Positions 20,315-32,303 of a stretch of DNA of 64,000 nt are shown piece after piece. The notes beneath the pieces were generated by a model. That model was not told the origin of the DNA. It was given only the letters and a program-made list of their open reading frames with translations, and did not search any database. The translations under genes and the position numbers were made by a program. The stretch's first letter is position 1. Each line of letters starts with the position of its first letter. The DNA lies in the NCBI RefSeq assembly GCF_014196505.1, contig NZ_JACIDW010000005.1, positions 1 to 64,000 of the forward strand, given 5' to 3'. Origin of the DNA: Rhizobium metallidurans (GTDB lineage: Bacteria > Pseudomonadota > Alphaproteobacteria > Rhizobiales > Rhizobiaceae).

Positions 20315-21531
20315 TGGCTGATCTCCTGATAGACGACGGTGGCGGTCGCGATGGCGGCGATCCCCTCGCGGCGGCCGACGAAGCCGATCGTCTCGTTGGT
20401 CGTCGCCTTGACCGAGCAACGGTCGATCGAAATGCCGAGGAATTCCGAAAGCATGGCGCGCATCGTGTCGCGGTGCGGCCCGACCTTCGGTGCTTCCGCG
20501 ATCAGCGTCACGTCGGCGTTCATGACGGTGCCGCCGCGCTCGCGCACGATCTTGGCCGCATGCTCGATGAAGATACGCGACGGCGCGCCCTTCCATTGCG
20601 GGTCCGATGGCGGGAAGTGATCGCCGATATCGCCGGCGCCGCAGGTAGCAAGCAGCGCGTCCGTCAGCGCATGCAGCGCCACGTCGGCATCCGAATGGCC
20701 CTTGAGCTTCTGGTCGTGCGGAATGAACACGCCGCACAGCGTCACGCCGTCACCGGCCTCGAGCTGGTGCACGTCGTAGCCGTTGCCGGTGCGCACATCG
20801 GGAAGGCGTGTGCTGGAAAGTCTCTGGTCGGCCATTGCGATATCGCGCCTCACTGTCAGTTTTACATTGTCGGCCATGCCCTCGACGATGGTCACGGGGT
20901 GGCCTGCCCATTCGGCGATCGCCGCGTCGTCGGAAAAGTCGTTGCGATCTGCGGCGGCCGCCTGCGCATGCGCGGCAAGAATGATGCCGAAATCGAAGGA
21001 TTGCGGTGTCTGCGCCGCATGGAGCTGCGCGCGGGGCACTGTCTCGACCACGATGCCGGATTGATCGGCACGCTTCAGCGTATCGGCAACCGGCATGGCC
21101 GGCAGCACGGCAGGCGCGCCCTCAGCCAGCGTGGCCATCACGCGGTCGAGCAGGTCGTGATCGAAGAACGGCCGCACGGCGTCGTGGATCATGACATGGG
21201 TGATCCCCTTGTCCTGCAGGTGCCGAAGCCCTGCGAGCACCGATTGCTGGCGCGTCGAGCCGCCATGCACAGTGGCGATCGGCAGCCTGAACGCGACACC
21301 AGCGGTTGCCTTCGCAAACAGGGCCTCGTCATCGGCGTGAATCACGGCGACGATCTCGGTGGCTTGAGGCCATGTCGCGAAAACTTCGAGCGTATGGGCA
21401 ATGACGGGCCGATCACCGATGCGGCGATATTGCTTCGGGCCTTCGACGGATGCGCCGGCGCGCTCGCCCCGGCCAGCGGCCACAACAATGATTCCGATGG
21501 ATATCGGTTGCTTTTGATGCATTTGCGGCAT
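20311..21531 (-). CDS. ispDF: bifunctional IspD/IspF (MEP isoprenoid pathway)
   Basis: 406 residues. The N-terminal IspD half (about 1-230) is the CDP-methylerythritol-forming cytidylyltransferase, with [20 protein letters not shown] as its nucleotide-binding loop. The C-terminal IspF half (about 247-406) makes the cyclodiphosphate; GYDVHQL holds its metal-binding Asp and His, and [15 protein letters not shown] follows. The fused form is typical of alphaproteobacteria. The start is ATG at 21531, with a second ATG nine bases in. Confidence 0.97.
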   Translation of the reverse strand: MPQMHQKQPISIGIIVVAAGRGERAGASVEGPKQYRRIGDRPVIAHTLEVFATWPQATEIVAVIHADDEALFAKATAGVAFRLPIATVHGGSTRQQSVLAGLRHLQDKGITHVMIHDAVRPFFDHDLLDRVMATLAEGAPAVLPAMPVADTLKRADQSGIVVETVPRAQLHAAQTPQSFDFGIILAAHAQAAAADRNDFSDDAAIAEWAGHPVTIVEGMADNVKLTVRRDIAMADQRLSSTRLPDVRTGNGYDVHQLEAGDGVTLCGVFIPHDQKLKGHSDADVALHALTDALLATCGAGDIGDHFPPSDPQWKGAPSRIFIEHAAKIVRERGGTVMNADVTLIAEAPKVGPHRDTMRAMLSEFLGISIDRCSVKATTNETIGFVGRREGIAAIATATVVYQEISQ

Positions 21532-21693
21532 AAATCCCCGAAAAGCAGAATTTCTGGAGGTGCTCTAACGGCTTGGCGCACCGAATTCCAGCATCTGCCC
21601 GAAAAATATCAATTCGGGCACTTCCCCCTTGGCAAGTCTTTTAAATCTGTCTAAAAATAGTGCACCTGCTTAGCGTGCCTGAAAGATAATCAG

Positions 21694-22695
21694 TTGTCTG
21701 ACATACACCTCGCATCTCCTTTGTGCATCGGAACCGTTGCGGTGCGCAACCGTATCGTGCTGGCGCCCATGTCTGGCGTCACCGATATGCCGTTCCGGCA
21801 ATTGGCCTGGCGCCATGGCGCGGGACTGGTGGTGACCGAGATGGTCGCAAGCCGCGAGCTCGTCAACGACACCGAGCAATCCTGGGCGCGGCTGAAGACC
21901 GCGGGCTTCAATCCGCACATGGTGCAGCTTGCCGGTCGTGAAGCGCACTGGATGGCGGAGGGCGCGAAGATCGCCGCCGCGCACGGTGCCGATATCATCG
22001 ATATCAACATGGGTTGCCCGGCCAAGAAGGTGATCGGCGGCTATTCCGGCTCGGCGCTGATGCGCGATCCGGATCACGCGCTCGGCCTCATCGAGGCGAC
22101 GGTCAAGGCGGTCGATGTTCCCGTCACGCTGAAGATGCGGCTTGGCTGGGACGAGAATTCGATCAACGCCCCCGAAATCGCAAAGCGTGCCCAGGAGGCC
22201 GGCGTCCAGCTGGTGACGATCCACGGCCGTACGCGTATGCAGTTTTACGAGGGACACGCCGATTGGGACGCGATCCGCGCCGTCCGCGATGTCCTCACCA
22301 TCCCGCTTGTCGCCAATGGCGACGTCGAAACGGTCGAGGACGCCCATGAAATCCTGCGCCGCTCGGGCGCCGACGCCGTGATGATCGGCCGTGGCTGCCA
22401 GGGGCGTCCGTGGCATGCCGGCGTGCTCGCCGGCGCCGATGCGCCCCAGCCTTGGGAAATCGCCGATATCGCCGTCGAACATTATCGCATGATGCTCGAT
22501 TTTTACGGTGAAGCGGTCGGCGTTCGTCATGCGCGTAAGCATCTCGGGTGGTATATGGAGCGCTTCGCACCGTCGGTGTCGGCAAACGACAAGGCGGCGA
22601 TCATGACCGCGCGCGATCCTCGCGAGGTCTCGCAGCGATTCCACGATGCCCTGGTCGCGGCGGCGGACAATACAGATGCCCGGGAGGCCGCATGA
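21694..22695 (+). CDS. dusB: tRNA-dihydrouridine synthase (NifR3/DusB family)
   Basis: 333 residues, an FMN-dependent TIM barrel that reduces uridines in tRNA. Signatures: [24 protein letters not shown] with the catalytic Cys, [22 protein letters not shown] and ANGDV. The start is a TTG at 21694 with a weak ribosome site and is uncertain; GTG at 21742 is another option. Its stop overlaps ntrB (ATGA), the classical nifR3-ntrB-ntrC operon of Rhodobacter and rhizobia. Confidence 0.95.
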   Translation: MSDIHLASPLCIGTVAVRNRIVLAPMSGVTDMPFRQLAWRHGAGLVVTEMVASRELVNDTEQSWARLKTAGFNPHMVQLAGREAHWMAEGAKIAAAHGADIIDINMGCPAKKVIGGYSGSALMRDPDHALGLIEATVKAVDVPVTLKMRLGWDENSINAPEIAKRAQEAGVQLVTIHGRTRMQFYEGHADWDAIRAVRDVLTIPLVANGDVETVEDAHEILRRSGADAVMIGRGCQGRPWHAGVLAGADAPQPWEIADIAVEHYRMMLDFYGEAVGVRHARKHLGWYMERFAPSVSANDKAAIMTARDPREVSQRFHDALVAAADNTDAREAA

Positions 22696-23839
22696 CAAAC
22701 GACGCGTCGCTATCATCTGCCCATGCCGGCAGTGCCGTCGCCATGGCCGTTCTCAACGCCATCCAGAACCCCGTCATCATGGTCGATGATGCCGGATTGG
22801 TCGCCTTTGCCAACTGGGAGGCGGAAGCATTCTTCGGGGCAAGCGCCTCGCATCTGGCGCGATACAAGATCTCGACCTTCATTCCCTTCGGCAGCCCGCT
22901 TCTCGCGCTGATCGATCAGGTGCGCGAGCGCCGGGCGCCGATCAACGAGTATCGCGTCGATCTGAGCTCGCCGAGGCTCGGCCAGGACAAGCTCGTCGAT
23001 ATCTACGTCGCGCCGGTGACGAGCGAGCCGGGCTCCGTCGTCATCGTCTTCCAGGAACGCTCGATGGCGGACAAGATCGATAGGCAGTTGACGCACCGCG
23101 CCGCCGCCCGTTCGGTCACCGGTCTTGCCTCGATGCTGGCGCACGAGATCAAGAACCCGCTGTCGGGCATTCGCGGCGCCGCCCAGCTGCTCGAGCACTC
23201 GGCGACCGACGATGACCGCGCGCTGACAAGGCTGATCTGCGACGAGACCGACCGGATCGTTTCGCTGGTCGACCGCATGGAGGTCTTCTCCGACGAGCGC
23301 CCCGTCGACCGTGTGCCCGTGAACATCCATTCCGTGCTCGATCATGTGAAGGCGGTGGCCAGGGCAGGCTTTGCGCGTCACATCAAGATCACCGAGAACT
23401 ACGACCCCTCGTTGCCGTCGGTCTACGCCAACCGCGACCAACTGGTGCAGGTCTTCCTCAACCTCGTCAAGAATGCCGCCGAGGCGATCGGCGACCGGCC
23501 GGATGGCGAAGTCGTGCTGACGACCGCCTATCGTCCCGGCATCCGCCTCTCGGTCGCGGGAACGCGCGAGAAGATCTCGCTGCCGCTGGAGTTCTGCGTG
23601 CAGGACAACGGTCCGGGCGTGCCGGCGGACCTGCTGCCGCACCTGTTCGACCCGTTCATCACCACCAAGACCAATGGCAGCGGCCTCGGCCTCGCGCTGG
23701 TCGCCAAGATCATCGGTGATCATGGCGGCATCATCGAATGCGACAGCCAGGCCAACAAAACCACATTCCGCGTGCTCATGCCTGCCTCCAAGGACGCATC
23801 GCTTGAGGACGCAACCATAACCTCCACAGGACCCTCTCG

Positions 23840-23843
<4 letters not shown>
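22692..23843 (+). CDS. ntrB: nitrogen regulation sensor kinase NtrB (GlnL)
   Basis: 383 residues, soluble. An N-terminal PAS domain (about 15-120) precedes the dimerisation/phosphoacceptor helix with His151 in [15 protein letters not shown], then the ATPase domain ([33 protein letters not shown]). It phosphorylates NtrC under nitrogen limitation, controlled by PII. Both ends overlap neighbours by four bases. Confidence 0.97.
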
Positions 23844-25291
<1,448 letters not shown>

Positions 25292-25477
25292 AGCCGCATG
25301 GCTTGACCCTGCACGGCTTGACAATGTGACGCGATGCGTTGCATTTTCGCCACATTGCGTTGCCAATAAGTCACGCAAGGGGTTTGTGTTCCTGCGGTCA
25401 GTTCTGCGTCCGATGATCCGGCTCGACGATGCACGAGCGGGAGATCGAGCGCGGTCTTTCACCCTGACCCAAGGACG

Positions 25478-25499
25478 GCGGTGAAATACGTTTCACCGC
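25478..25499 (+). promoter_or_regulatory. 9-bp perfect hairpin in the ntrY leader
   Basis: GCGGTGAAA (25478-25486), loop TACG, then TTTCACCGC (25491-25499), ending just before the GGAGAG ribosome site of ntrY. It lies at the end of the 224-base ntrC-ntrY gap, which also must hold any ntrY promoter. No T-run follows, so it is not a classic terminator. Confidence 0.4.
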
Positions 25500-25515
25500 G
25501 TGGAGAGTTAAACGA

Positions 25516-27786
25516 ATGAACGAGGATGCGTTGCCGCCGGCGGCGGATGGCGAAGCAGTTACCACGGTAACGGATCGCCGCGCGCTGTTTGCTCTGCCCG
25601 GTCTGGTCCTTGCCGGGGGCGCGCTTCTCTGCGCCACGATGACGCTCTTCGTGCTGCTCGGCCTGACGCCGATCGCGCCGACGTCGCCCGTCGTCATCAC
25701 CTCGGTCGTCGTCAATTCCTTCTTCGTGCTTGGTCTGATGGCGCTGATCGGCCGCGAGGTCTCGCGGCTGTTGAAGGCGCGCAAGCGCGGTCGCGCCGCC
25801 GCACGGCTGCATATACGCATTGTCGTCCTGTTCTCGATCGTGGCGATCACGCCCGCCATCCTCGTCGCTCTCTTCGCCAGTATCACGCTGAACGCCGGTC
25901 TCGACCGCTGGTTCGCGCTGAGGACGCAATCGATCGTCAGTTCCTCCCGCAATATCGGGCAGGCCTACATGATGGAGAATGCGAGCTATCTGCAGGGCCA
26001 GACGGTCTCCATGGCAAACGACCTGGAGCGCAATCGCCAGCTGTTCAATCTGGATCGCACCGGCTTCGCCGAGCTGATGACACGCCAGGCGAGGGGACGC
26101 GGCCTGCTCGGCGCGTTCCTGGTGCAGGCGGATGGTACTGTTATCACGCAGGCCGACATCAAGACCGAGAAGCCGTTGCCGGCGATCCCGCAGGACGCGC
26201 TGAACAAGGCCTCGGCCGGCCAGCCGACGCTGATCCCGCCAGGTGTCACCAATCTTGTCGGCGCCATCATCCGGCTGGAATCGATCGACAGCGCCTTCCT
26301 CTATACGGTACGCGCGGTGGACCCGAAGGTCATGACCGCGATGCGGATGATGGAGGAGAACGCCACCGAGTATAAGTCGATGGAGGCGGGGCGCTTCTCG
26401 CTGCAGATCGCCTTCGCCATCCTCTACGTCGGCTTCGCGCTGATCGTATTGCTTGCGGCCATCTGGACCGCGATCGCCGTCGCCGACCGTATCGTCCGGC
26501 CGATCCGCCTGCTAATCACCGCCGCGGATAGCGTCGCGTCCGGCAACATGGACATCGTCGTGCCCGTGCACGCCGTCGATGGCGACGTCGCCAACCTGTC
26601 GCGTACCTTCAACAAGATGATCTCCGAGATCCGCACCCAGCGCGACGAGATCCTCGAAGCCAAGGACGAGGTGGACGACCGCCGCCGCTTCATCGAAGCC
26701 GTGCTGTCGGGCGTGACCGCCGCCGTCATCGGCGTCGAGCACGATCGCCGCGTCACCATCGTCAACAGTTCGGCCGAGACGCTGATGGCGCTCGATGCAG
26801 GTGACATGCTCGGCAAGCAGCTCTCCGAAATCGCCCCAGAGGTGGACCAGGTTCTGACCGAGGCGGCCTCGCGCTATCGCGGCGATTTCCGCAAGCAGAT
26901 CGCGCTCGTGCGCGCCGGCACCGTGCGCACGCTGAGCGTCCAGGTGACGCGCGAGGAAGTGCGCGACATGAGCGAATCCTACGTCATCACGCTCGACGAC
27001 ATCACCGACCTCGTCATCGCACAGCGCTCAACCGCCTGGGGCGACGTGGCGCGCCGTATCGCTCACGAGATCAAGAACCCGCTCACCCCCATCCAGCTGT
27101 CGGCCGAACGCATCCAGCGTCGCTACGGCAAGCAGATCAACCAGGACGATCGCGGCGTCTTCGATCAGTGCACCGAGACGATCATCCGCCAGGTCGGCGA
27201 TATCGGCCGCATGGTCGACGAGTTCTCCTCTTTCGCGCGTATGCCCAAGCCCACCAAGGAGCCGAGCGATCTGCGCAAGATCCTGCACGACGCCGTCTTC
27301 CTGCGCGAGATGGGCAACAGCCATGTCGAGTTCCTGCAGGAGTTCGGCGATGCGCCGCTCGAAGGACAATTCGACAGCCGCATGCTGGGCCAGGCCTTCG
27401 GCAACCTCATCAAGAACGCGGTTGAGGCGATCGAGGGCGTGCCGGCCGGCGAACGCGAGGAACGCAAGGTGCTGGTGCGCGCATCGCTCGATCAGCCGCG
27501 TGACCGCTTCACCGTCGATATCATCGACAATGGTCGCGGTCTGCCTGTCGAGAACCGGCACAGCATTCTGGAACCGTATATGACGATGCGCGAGAAAGGG
27601 ACCGGTCTCGGCCTCGCCATCGTGAAGAAGATTATTGAAGAACATGGCGGGCAGCTCGAACTGCATGACGCACCCGCTGATTTTGACCAGGGAAGAGGGG
27701 CCATGATCCGCGTGCATCTGCCGCGCCTGGAGCAGACGCCCGCCGCCTCGGCCGCAAGTGACAAGGAAAATGCATATGGCCTCTGA
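25516..27786 (+). CDS. ntrY: nitrogen regulation sensor kinase NtrY (membrane)
   Basis: 756 residues. Two or three membrane segments in the first ~110 residues, a periplasmic loop (about 120-290), another membrane segment (about 295-325), HAMP (ADRIVRPIRLLITAADSVASG), PAS (about 395-490), phosphoacceptor His in [15 protein letters not shown], and an ATPase domain with NLIKNAVEAIEG and KGTGLGLAIV. Partner of NtrX; linked in alphaproteobacteria to nitrogen and redox control. Eleven bases overlap ntrX. Confidence 0.96.
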   Translation: MNEDALPPAADGEAVTTVTDRRALFALPGLVLAGGALLCATMTLFVLLGLTPIAPTSPVVITSVVVNSFFVLGLMALIGREVSRLLKARKRGRAAARLHIRIVVLFSIVAITPAILVALFASITLNAGLDRWFALRTQSIVSSSRNIGQAYMMENASYLQGQTVSMANDLERNRQLFNLDRTGFAELMTRQARGRGLLGAFLVQADGTVITQADIKTEKPLPAIPQDALNKASAGQPTLIPPGVTNLVGAIIRLESIDSAFLYTVRAVDPKVMTAMRMMEENATEYKSMEAGRFSLQIAFAILYVGFALIVLLAAIWTAIAVADRIVRPIRLLITAADSVASGNMDIVVPVHAVDGDVANLSRTFNKMISEIRTQRDEILEAKDEVDDRRRFIEAVLSGVTAAVIGVEHDRRVTIVNSSAETLMALDAGDMLGKQLSEIAPEVDQVLTEAASRYRGDFRKQIALVRAGTVRTLSVQVTREEVRDMSESYVITLDDITDLVIAQRSTAWGDVARRIAHEIKNPLTPIQLSAERIQRRYGKQINQDDRGVFDQCTETIIRQVGDIGRMVDEFSSFARMPKPTKEPSDLRKILHDAVFLREMGNSHVEFLQEFGDAPLEGQFDSRMLGQAFGNLIKNAVEAIEGVPAGEREERKVLVRASLDQPRDRFTVDIIDNGRGLPVENRHSILEPYMTMREKGTGLGLAIVKKIIEEHGGQLELHDAPADFDQGRGAMIRVHLPRLEQTPAASAASDKENAYGL

Positions 27787-29140
27787 CATTCTGGTCGTCG
27801 ACGACGAACACGACATCCGCGAGATCGTCTCCGGCATTCTCTCCGACGAGGGCCACGAGACCCGCACCGCGCACGACAGCGACAGCGCCCTGGCTGCGAT
27901 TTCCGACCGCGCGCCGCGGCTGATCTTCCTCGATATCTGGATGCAGGGCAGCAAGCTCGACGGTCTGGCGCTGCTGGATGAGGTCAAGGCGCGCCATCCC
28001 GACATTCCCGTCGTCATGATTTCCGGCCACGGCAACGTCGAGACCGCCGTTTCCGCCATCAAGCGCGGCGCCTTCGATTTCATCGAGAAGCCCTTCAAGG
28101 CCGATCGCCTGATCCTGATCGCCGAGCGTGCGCTGGAAAACTCCAAGCTCAAGCGCGAAGTCTCCGAATTGAAGCGCAAGGCCGGCGATCCGGTAGAGCT
28201 GATCGGCACGTCCGTTGCCGTCTCGCAGCTGCGCCAGACGATCGAGAAGGTCTCGCCGACCAACAGCCGCATCATGATCCTCGGCTCCTCCGGCTCCGGC
28301 AAGGAGCTGGTCGCGCGAATGATCCACAAGAAGTCGTCGCGCGCGAGTGGCCCGTTCGTGGCCATCAACGCCGCCAACATCACGCCCGACCGCATGGAAG
28401 TGGCGCTCTTCGGGACCGAGGGTTCGCCCGGTCAGGCCCGCAAGATCGGCGCGCTCGAGGAAGCCCATCGCGGCATTCTCTATCTCGACGAAGTCGGCGA
28501 AATGCCGCGCGAGACGCAGAACAAGATCCTGCGCGTGCTCGTCGATCAGCAGTTCGAGCGCGTGGGCGGCTCCAAGCGGGTGAAGGTCGACGTGCGCATT
28601 GTCTCGTCCACCGCCTATAATCTGGAAAGCCGCATTGCCGAAGGCTGGTTCCGCGAGGATCTCTATCACCGCCTTGCCGTGGTGCCGGTCAAGGTGCCGT
28701 CCTTGGCCGAGCGTCGCGAGGATATCCCGTTCCTCGTCGATCAGTTGATGCGCCAGATCTCCGAACAGGCCGGCATTCGCCCGCGCCGCATCGGCGACGA
28801 CGCCATGGCGGTGCTGCAGGCGCACGACTGGCCGGGCAATATCCGCCAGCTGCGCAACAACATCGAGCGCCTGATGATTCTCGCCCGGTCCGACGGCCCG
28901 GATGCGCCGATCACCGCCGAGATGCTGCCGACCGACCTTGGCGACATGCTGCCCAAGGTATCGGCGAAGAACGACTACCACATCATGACGCTGCCGCTGC
29001 GCGAAGCGCGCGAGATGTTCGAGAAGGATTATCTCATCGCCCAGATCAATCGATTCGGCGGCAATATCTCGCGCACCGCCGAGTTTGTCGGCATGGAGCG
29101 CTCGGCATTGCACCGCAAGTTGAAGTCGCTCGGCGTCTGA
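27776..29140 (+). CDS. ntrX: response regulator NtrX
   Basis: 454 residues: receiver with Asp53 in FLDIWMQG, AAA+ domain with Walker A GSSGSGKE and the conserved LYLDEVGEMP, and a Fis-type C-terminus (NISRTAEFVGMERSALHRKL). The sigma-54 loop GAFTGA is missing: the position reads FGTEGSPGQARKIGALEEA. This is normal for alphaproteobacterial NtrX and suggests it acts with sigma-70 rather than RpoN. The ATG at 27776 sits inside the end of ntrY. Confidence 0.96.
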   Translation: MASDILVVDDEHDIREIVSGILSDEGHETRTAHDSDSALAAISDRAPRLIFLDIWMQGSKLDGLALLDEVKARHPDIPVVMISGHGNVETAVSAIKRGAFDFIEKPFKADRLILIAERALENSKLKREVSELKRKAGDPVELIGTSVAVSQLRQTIEKVSPTNSRIMILGSSGSGKELVARMIHKKSSRASGPFVAINAANITPDRMEVALFGTEGSPGQARKIGALEEAHRGILYLDEVGEMPRETQNKILRVLVDQQFERVGGSKRVKVDVRIVSSTAYNLESRIAEGWFREDLYHRLAVVPVKVPSLAERREDIPFLVDQLMRQISEQAGIRPRRIGDDAMAVLQAHDWPGNIRQLRNNIERLMILARSDGPDAPITAEMLPTDLGDMLPKVSAKNDYHIMTLPLREAREMFEKDYLIAQINRFGGNISRTAEFVGMERSALHRKLKSLGV

Positions 29141-29381
29141 CGACAGGTGTGATCGGTAGCCGGCGTGCGTTTGTGGTCGGCGGGCAGGGTGCTGGCGGCG
29201 CTTGGCGGCGATCCGGCGTCCATAAAATTAGACGGGCCTTTTTCGCCGTTGCGGAAAAGATTGCGATTTGATACCAAGGGCTTTCCGGGCAGCAGGGATG
29301 AGGGTTGTCGGCTGCCTGATGGAAAAATAAGAAGTATTTTACCGGCACGTGAAGGCCGGCAATAAAGAAAGAATCGGCGCG
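29141..29381 (+). promoter_or_regulatory. ntrX-hfq intergenic region (hfq promoter expected)
   Basis: 241 bases without a convincing gene. The right half is AT-rich (29325-29370) and probably holds the hfq promoter and leader. I see no strong dyad. In some rhizobia I remember one or more genes such as trkA between ntrX and hfq; none is here. Confidence 0.35.
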
Positions 29382-29624
29382 ATGGCGGAACGTTCTCAAA
29401 ACCTGCAGGACTTATTTCTCAATACTGTTCGCAAGCAAAAGATTTCCCTGACTATATTTCTGATTAACGGTGTGAAGCTGACCGGCGTTGTTACGTCGTT
29501 CGACAACTTCTGCGTTCTGCTGCGCCGTGACGGCCATTCGCAACTCGTGTATAAGCACGCGATCTCGACCATCATGCCCGGCCAGCCGATGCAGATGTTC
29601 GAAAGCGAAGAATCCGCTTCCTGA
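29382..29624 (+). CDS. hfq: RNA chaperone Hfq
   Basis: 80 residues, the standard rhizobial length. Sm1 motif: [20 protein letters not shown] then [13 protein letters not shown]. Sm2 motif: [11 protein letters not shown]. It forms a hexamer that pairs small RNAs with mRNAs. The start at 29382 gives the conserved [10 protein letters not shown]-terminus. hflX follows, as in enterobacteria and rhizobia. Confidence 0.97.
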   Translation: MAERSQNLQDLFLNTVRKQKISLTIFLINGVKLTGVVTSFDNFCVLLRRDGHSQLVYKHAISTIMPGQPMQMFESEESAS

Positions 29625-29682
29625 CAGGACAGACGTCATCTCGACACGCGATACCAAGAATGATTCGATCATCCCGGAAGCC

Positions 29683-31029
29683 ATGAAGCACCGGGATGAC
29701 ATGCGCGCGACCGTCGTCGTGCCCGTGCTCAAGCAGGCACGCGGCAGCCGAGGCGGTGCCGACACCGTCACCACGACCCGCACGCCGGAAAGTCGCCTCG
29801 AGGAGGCGACGGGCCTGGCGCAGGCGATCGATCTCGATGTGGTCAAGGGCACCATCGTCGCCGTCAGCGAGCCGCGTCCGGCGACGCTGATGGGCACCGG
29901 CAAGATCCAGGAGATCAAGGACAGCCTTGACGAGACCGATTCCGGCCTCGTCATCGTCGATCATCCGCTGACGCCGGTTCAGCAGCGCAATCTCGAGAAG
30001 GAATGGAACGCCAAGGTCATCGACCGCACGGGCCTCATTCTTGAAATCTTCGGCCGCCGCGCCTCCACCAAGGAAGGCACGCTGCAGGTCGATCTCGCCC
30101 ATCTCAACTACCAGAAGGGCCGGCTGGTTCGCAGCTGGACCCACCTTGAGCGCCAGCGCGGTGGCGGTGGATTCATGGGTGGTCCGGGTGAAACCCAGAT
30201 CGAAGCCGACCGCCGCATGCTGCAGGACCGCATCATCAAGCTCGAGCGCGAGCTTGAACAGGTGGTCCGTACCCGCCAGCTACATCGCGCCAAGCGCCGC
30301 AAGGTGCCGCATCCGATCGTGGCGCTGGTCGGCTACACCAACGCCGGCAAGTCGACGCTGTTCAACCGCATCACCGGCGCCGGCGTGCTCGCCGAAGACA
30401 TGCTGTTCGCGACGCTCGATCCGACGCTGCGCCGCATGAAGCTGCCGCATGGCCGCACCGTCATCCTGTCGGATACCGTCGGCTTCATCTCCGACCTCCC
30501 GACCCACCTCGTCGCCGCCTTCCGCGCGACGCTGGAAGAGGTGCTCGAAGCCGATCTCGTTCTGCATGTCCGCGACATGGCTGACGACGACAACCAGGCG
30601 CAAAGCGCCGACGTTCTGCGCATCCTGAAGGATCTCGGCATCGACGAGGCCGAGGGCGAGAAGCGCATCATCGAGGTCTGGAACAAGATCGACCGCCTCG
30701 AGCCGGAAAACCACGAAGCGATCGTCCAGAAGGCCGAAGGCGCGCGCAATGTCGTGGCGGTCTCCGCCGTGACGGGCGAGGGCGTCGATGCGCTGATGGA
30801 AGAAATCAGCCGCAGGCTGTCCGGCGTGTTGACGGAGACGACCGTCGTGCTCCCGGTCGACAAACTGGCCTTGCTGCCATGGCTTTACGATCACGCTATC
30901 GTCGACAGCCGCGAAGACAACGAAGACGGATCGGTGACGCTCGATCTCAGACTGTCTGAAACGGAAGCCGTCGAACTCGAGCGCCGGCTTGGCAATACGG
31001 CAAGGCCGAAAGAAGACTGGGAGCGCTGA
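29683..31029 (+). CDS. hflX: ribosome-associated GTPase HflX
   Basis: About 448 residues. The N-terminal HflX domain contains GTGKIQEIKD and LTPVQQRNLEKEW, then the signature GGGGFMGGPGETQIEADRR, a coiled helix, and a Ras-like GTPase domain with GYTNAGKST (G1), DTVGFI (G3) and NKID (G4). It splits stalled ribosomes in stress. The start is uncertain: ATG at 29683 or 29701. The reading frame is open further upstream without a good start codon, and the residues just upstream (RDTKNDSIIP) look protein-like. Confidence 0.93.
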   Translation: MKHRDDMRATVVVPVLKQARGSRGGADTVTTTRTPESRLEEATGLAQAIDLDVVKGTIVAVSEPRPATLMGTGKIQEIKDSLDETDSGLVIVDHPLTPVQQRNLEKEWNAKVIDRTGLILEIFGRRASTKEGTLQVDLAHLNYQKGRLVRSWTHLERQRGGGGFMGGPGETQIEADRRMLQDRIIKLERELEQVVRTRQLHRAKRRKVPHPIVALVGYTNAGKSTLFNRITGAGVLAEDMLFATLDPTLRRMKLPHGRTVILSDTVGFISDLPTHLVAAFRATLEEVLEADLVLHVRDMADDDNQAQSADVLRILKDLGIDEAEGEKRIIEVWNKIDRLEPENHEAIVQKAEGARNVVAVSAVTGEGVDALMEEISRRLSGVLTETTVVLPVDKLALLPWLYDHAIVDSREDNEDGSVTLDLRLSETEAVELERRLGNTARPKEDWER

Positions 31030-31062
31030 TCAGGCGCCCCGTTCTCTATGTGTCGCGCTCGG

Positions 31063-32292
31063 CTAGACCAGCGCGCCCTGATTTTCCACCACGGCTTTCT
31101 TCTCTGGCACGAGCCGATCAAGCTCGATCCGACCAACCGGATCGAGCAGCTCACCCGTAACCAGCGTTGTGATCAGGCTGCGCACCAGCGGCAGCTTGGT
31201 CGCCGGCCCAATCATGATGTCGCGGCTGAACGGCAGCACTGAACTGTCTGATTGATAAAACGGCGTCAGGATACGGCTGAGCAGCTGATAGAAGCGGATA
31301 TGCATCTGTCGCTGCTTCAGATGCCGCGCGATCGCCTCGCCGACCGTTGCCTCACGGCAGAGTGCCGAAGCGAGAGACGCCGCGTCAAGCAACGCCATGT
31401 TCGCGCCCTGGCCAAGCTGCGGGCTTGTCGCGTGCCAGGCATCGCCGATCTTCACGACGTGCTTGCCGGCAACCGGCGTGCGGGTCAGATGCCGGTAGCG
31501 CGCGTGCACCGGCTCGGCCACGGCGGCAAGCGCCTCCGCCTCAGGCCAGAAGGAGCGCACCGCGTCGATCCAGGCCTCGCGCCCGGCGGCGCGCCACGCC
31601 TCGAAATCCCCGTTGCGGATGCTCCAGAAGAACGTCGCCATCGGAGCCGCGCCATCGCGTGCGGTGCCGACAGGCAGCACGCCGGCCATCTGGCTTGCTC
31701 TCTTGTAGCGTTGCTCCAGCTCGTCCTTGCGGAAGACGCCATGCTCCGGCCAGGGAACCGTCGCCCAGAGCGCGCCGTAGCCGAGCTCGGTGGCGGCCTT
31801 CGCGGCGACCGGCGAGTTGGCGCCCATGGCGTCGATGGCGAGATCGGCGGTCGCCGTTCGGATGCCGGTCGCAAGCACGAGACGCGGCGCGCTACCTGGC
31901 TCGATGTCGGTCACCCGTGATGACGTCTCGAACCGCACCCCAGCACTGATCGCGGCCTCAAGCAGCAGATCGAACAGCGCGACGCGCTGGATGGCGATAC
32001 CGTAGGCGCCCGGGCGATAGCCGACGTCGAGCACCGTGCGGCCATTGCCGGACAGGCGCCCATGCATGCGGCTGATGCGGGCGCCGCGCGCCTCGACTTG
32101 CCCAAGCAGGCCCATTCGCGAGAGCACCGCGGCCCCTGTCGGCTGCAGCACGAAGCCGGATCCGACCGGCTGCGGCGCGTTCATCTGGTCATAGACGGTC
32201 ACGCGGGCGCCGCGGCCTGCCAGAAGGGCGGCCAACGAAAGACCGCCAACGCCGGCGCCTGCGATCGCGATGTCGAGCGTTTCAAGCTTCAT
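31063..32292 (-). CDS. FAD-dependent monooxygenase (UbiH / salicylate hydroxylase-like)
   Basis: 409 residues. FAD Rossmann motif GAGVGGLSLAALLAGRGARVTVYDQ (read GAGVGG then VYDQ), and the second FAD block KIGDAWHATSPQLGQGANMALLDA, place it in the class A flavoprotein hydroxylases. The substrate is unknown. It lies 11 bases after mazG on the same strand, the last of a three-gene minus-strand run. Confidence 0.82.
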   Translation of the reverse strand: MKLETLDIAIAGAGVGGLSLAALLAGRGARVTVYDQMNAPQPVGSGFVLQPTGAAVLSRMGLLGQVEARGARISRMHGRLSGNGRTVLDVGYRPGAYGIAIQRVALFDLLLEAAISAGVRFETSSRVTDIEPGSAPRLVLATGIRTATADLAIDAMGANSPVAAKAATELGYGALWATVPWPEHGVFRKDELEQRYKRASQMAGVLPVGTARDGAAPMATFFWSIRNGDFEAWRAAGREAWIDAVRSFWPEAEALAAVAEPVHARYRHLTRTPVAGKHVVKIGDAWHATSPQLGQGANMALLDAASLASALCREATVGEAIARHLKQRQMHIRFYQLLSRILTPFYQSDSSVLPFSRDIMIGPATKLPLVRSLITTLVTGELLDPVGRIELDRLVPEKKAVVENQGALV

Positions 32293-32303
32293 GACGCGCC
32301 CAG

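Noticed and set aside
21555..21690. NtrC-binding dyads before dusB-ntrB-ntrC
   Set aside because: GGTGC/GCACC and TGCACC/GTGCC pieces occur, but spacing and half-sites do not match the TGCAC-N7-GTGCA pattern.
27632..29113. A 493-codon minus-strand frame opposite ntrX
   Set aside because: No recognisable domains; explained by codon bias of ntrX on the other strand.
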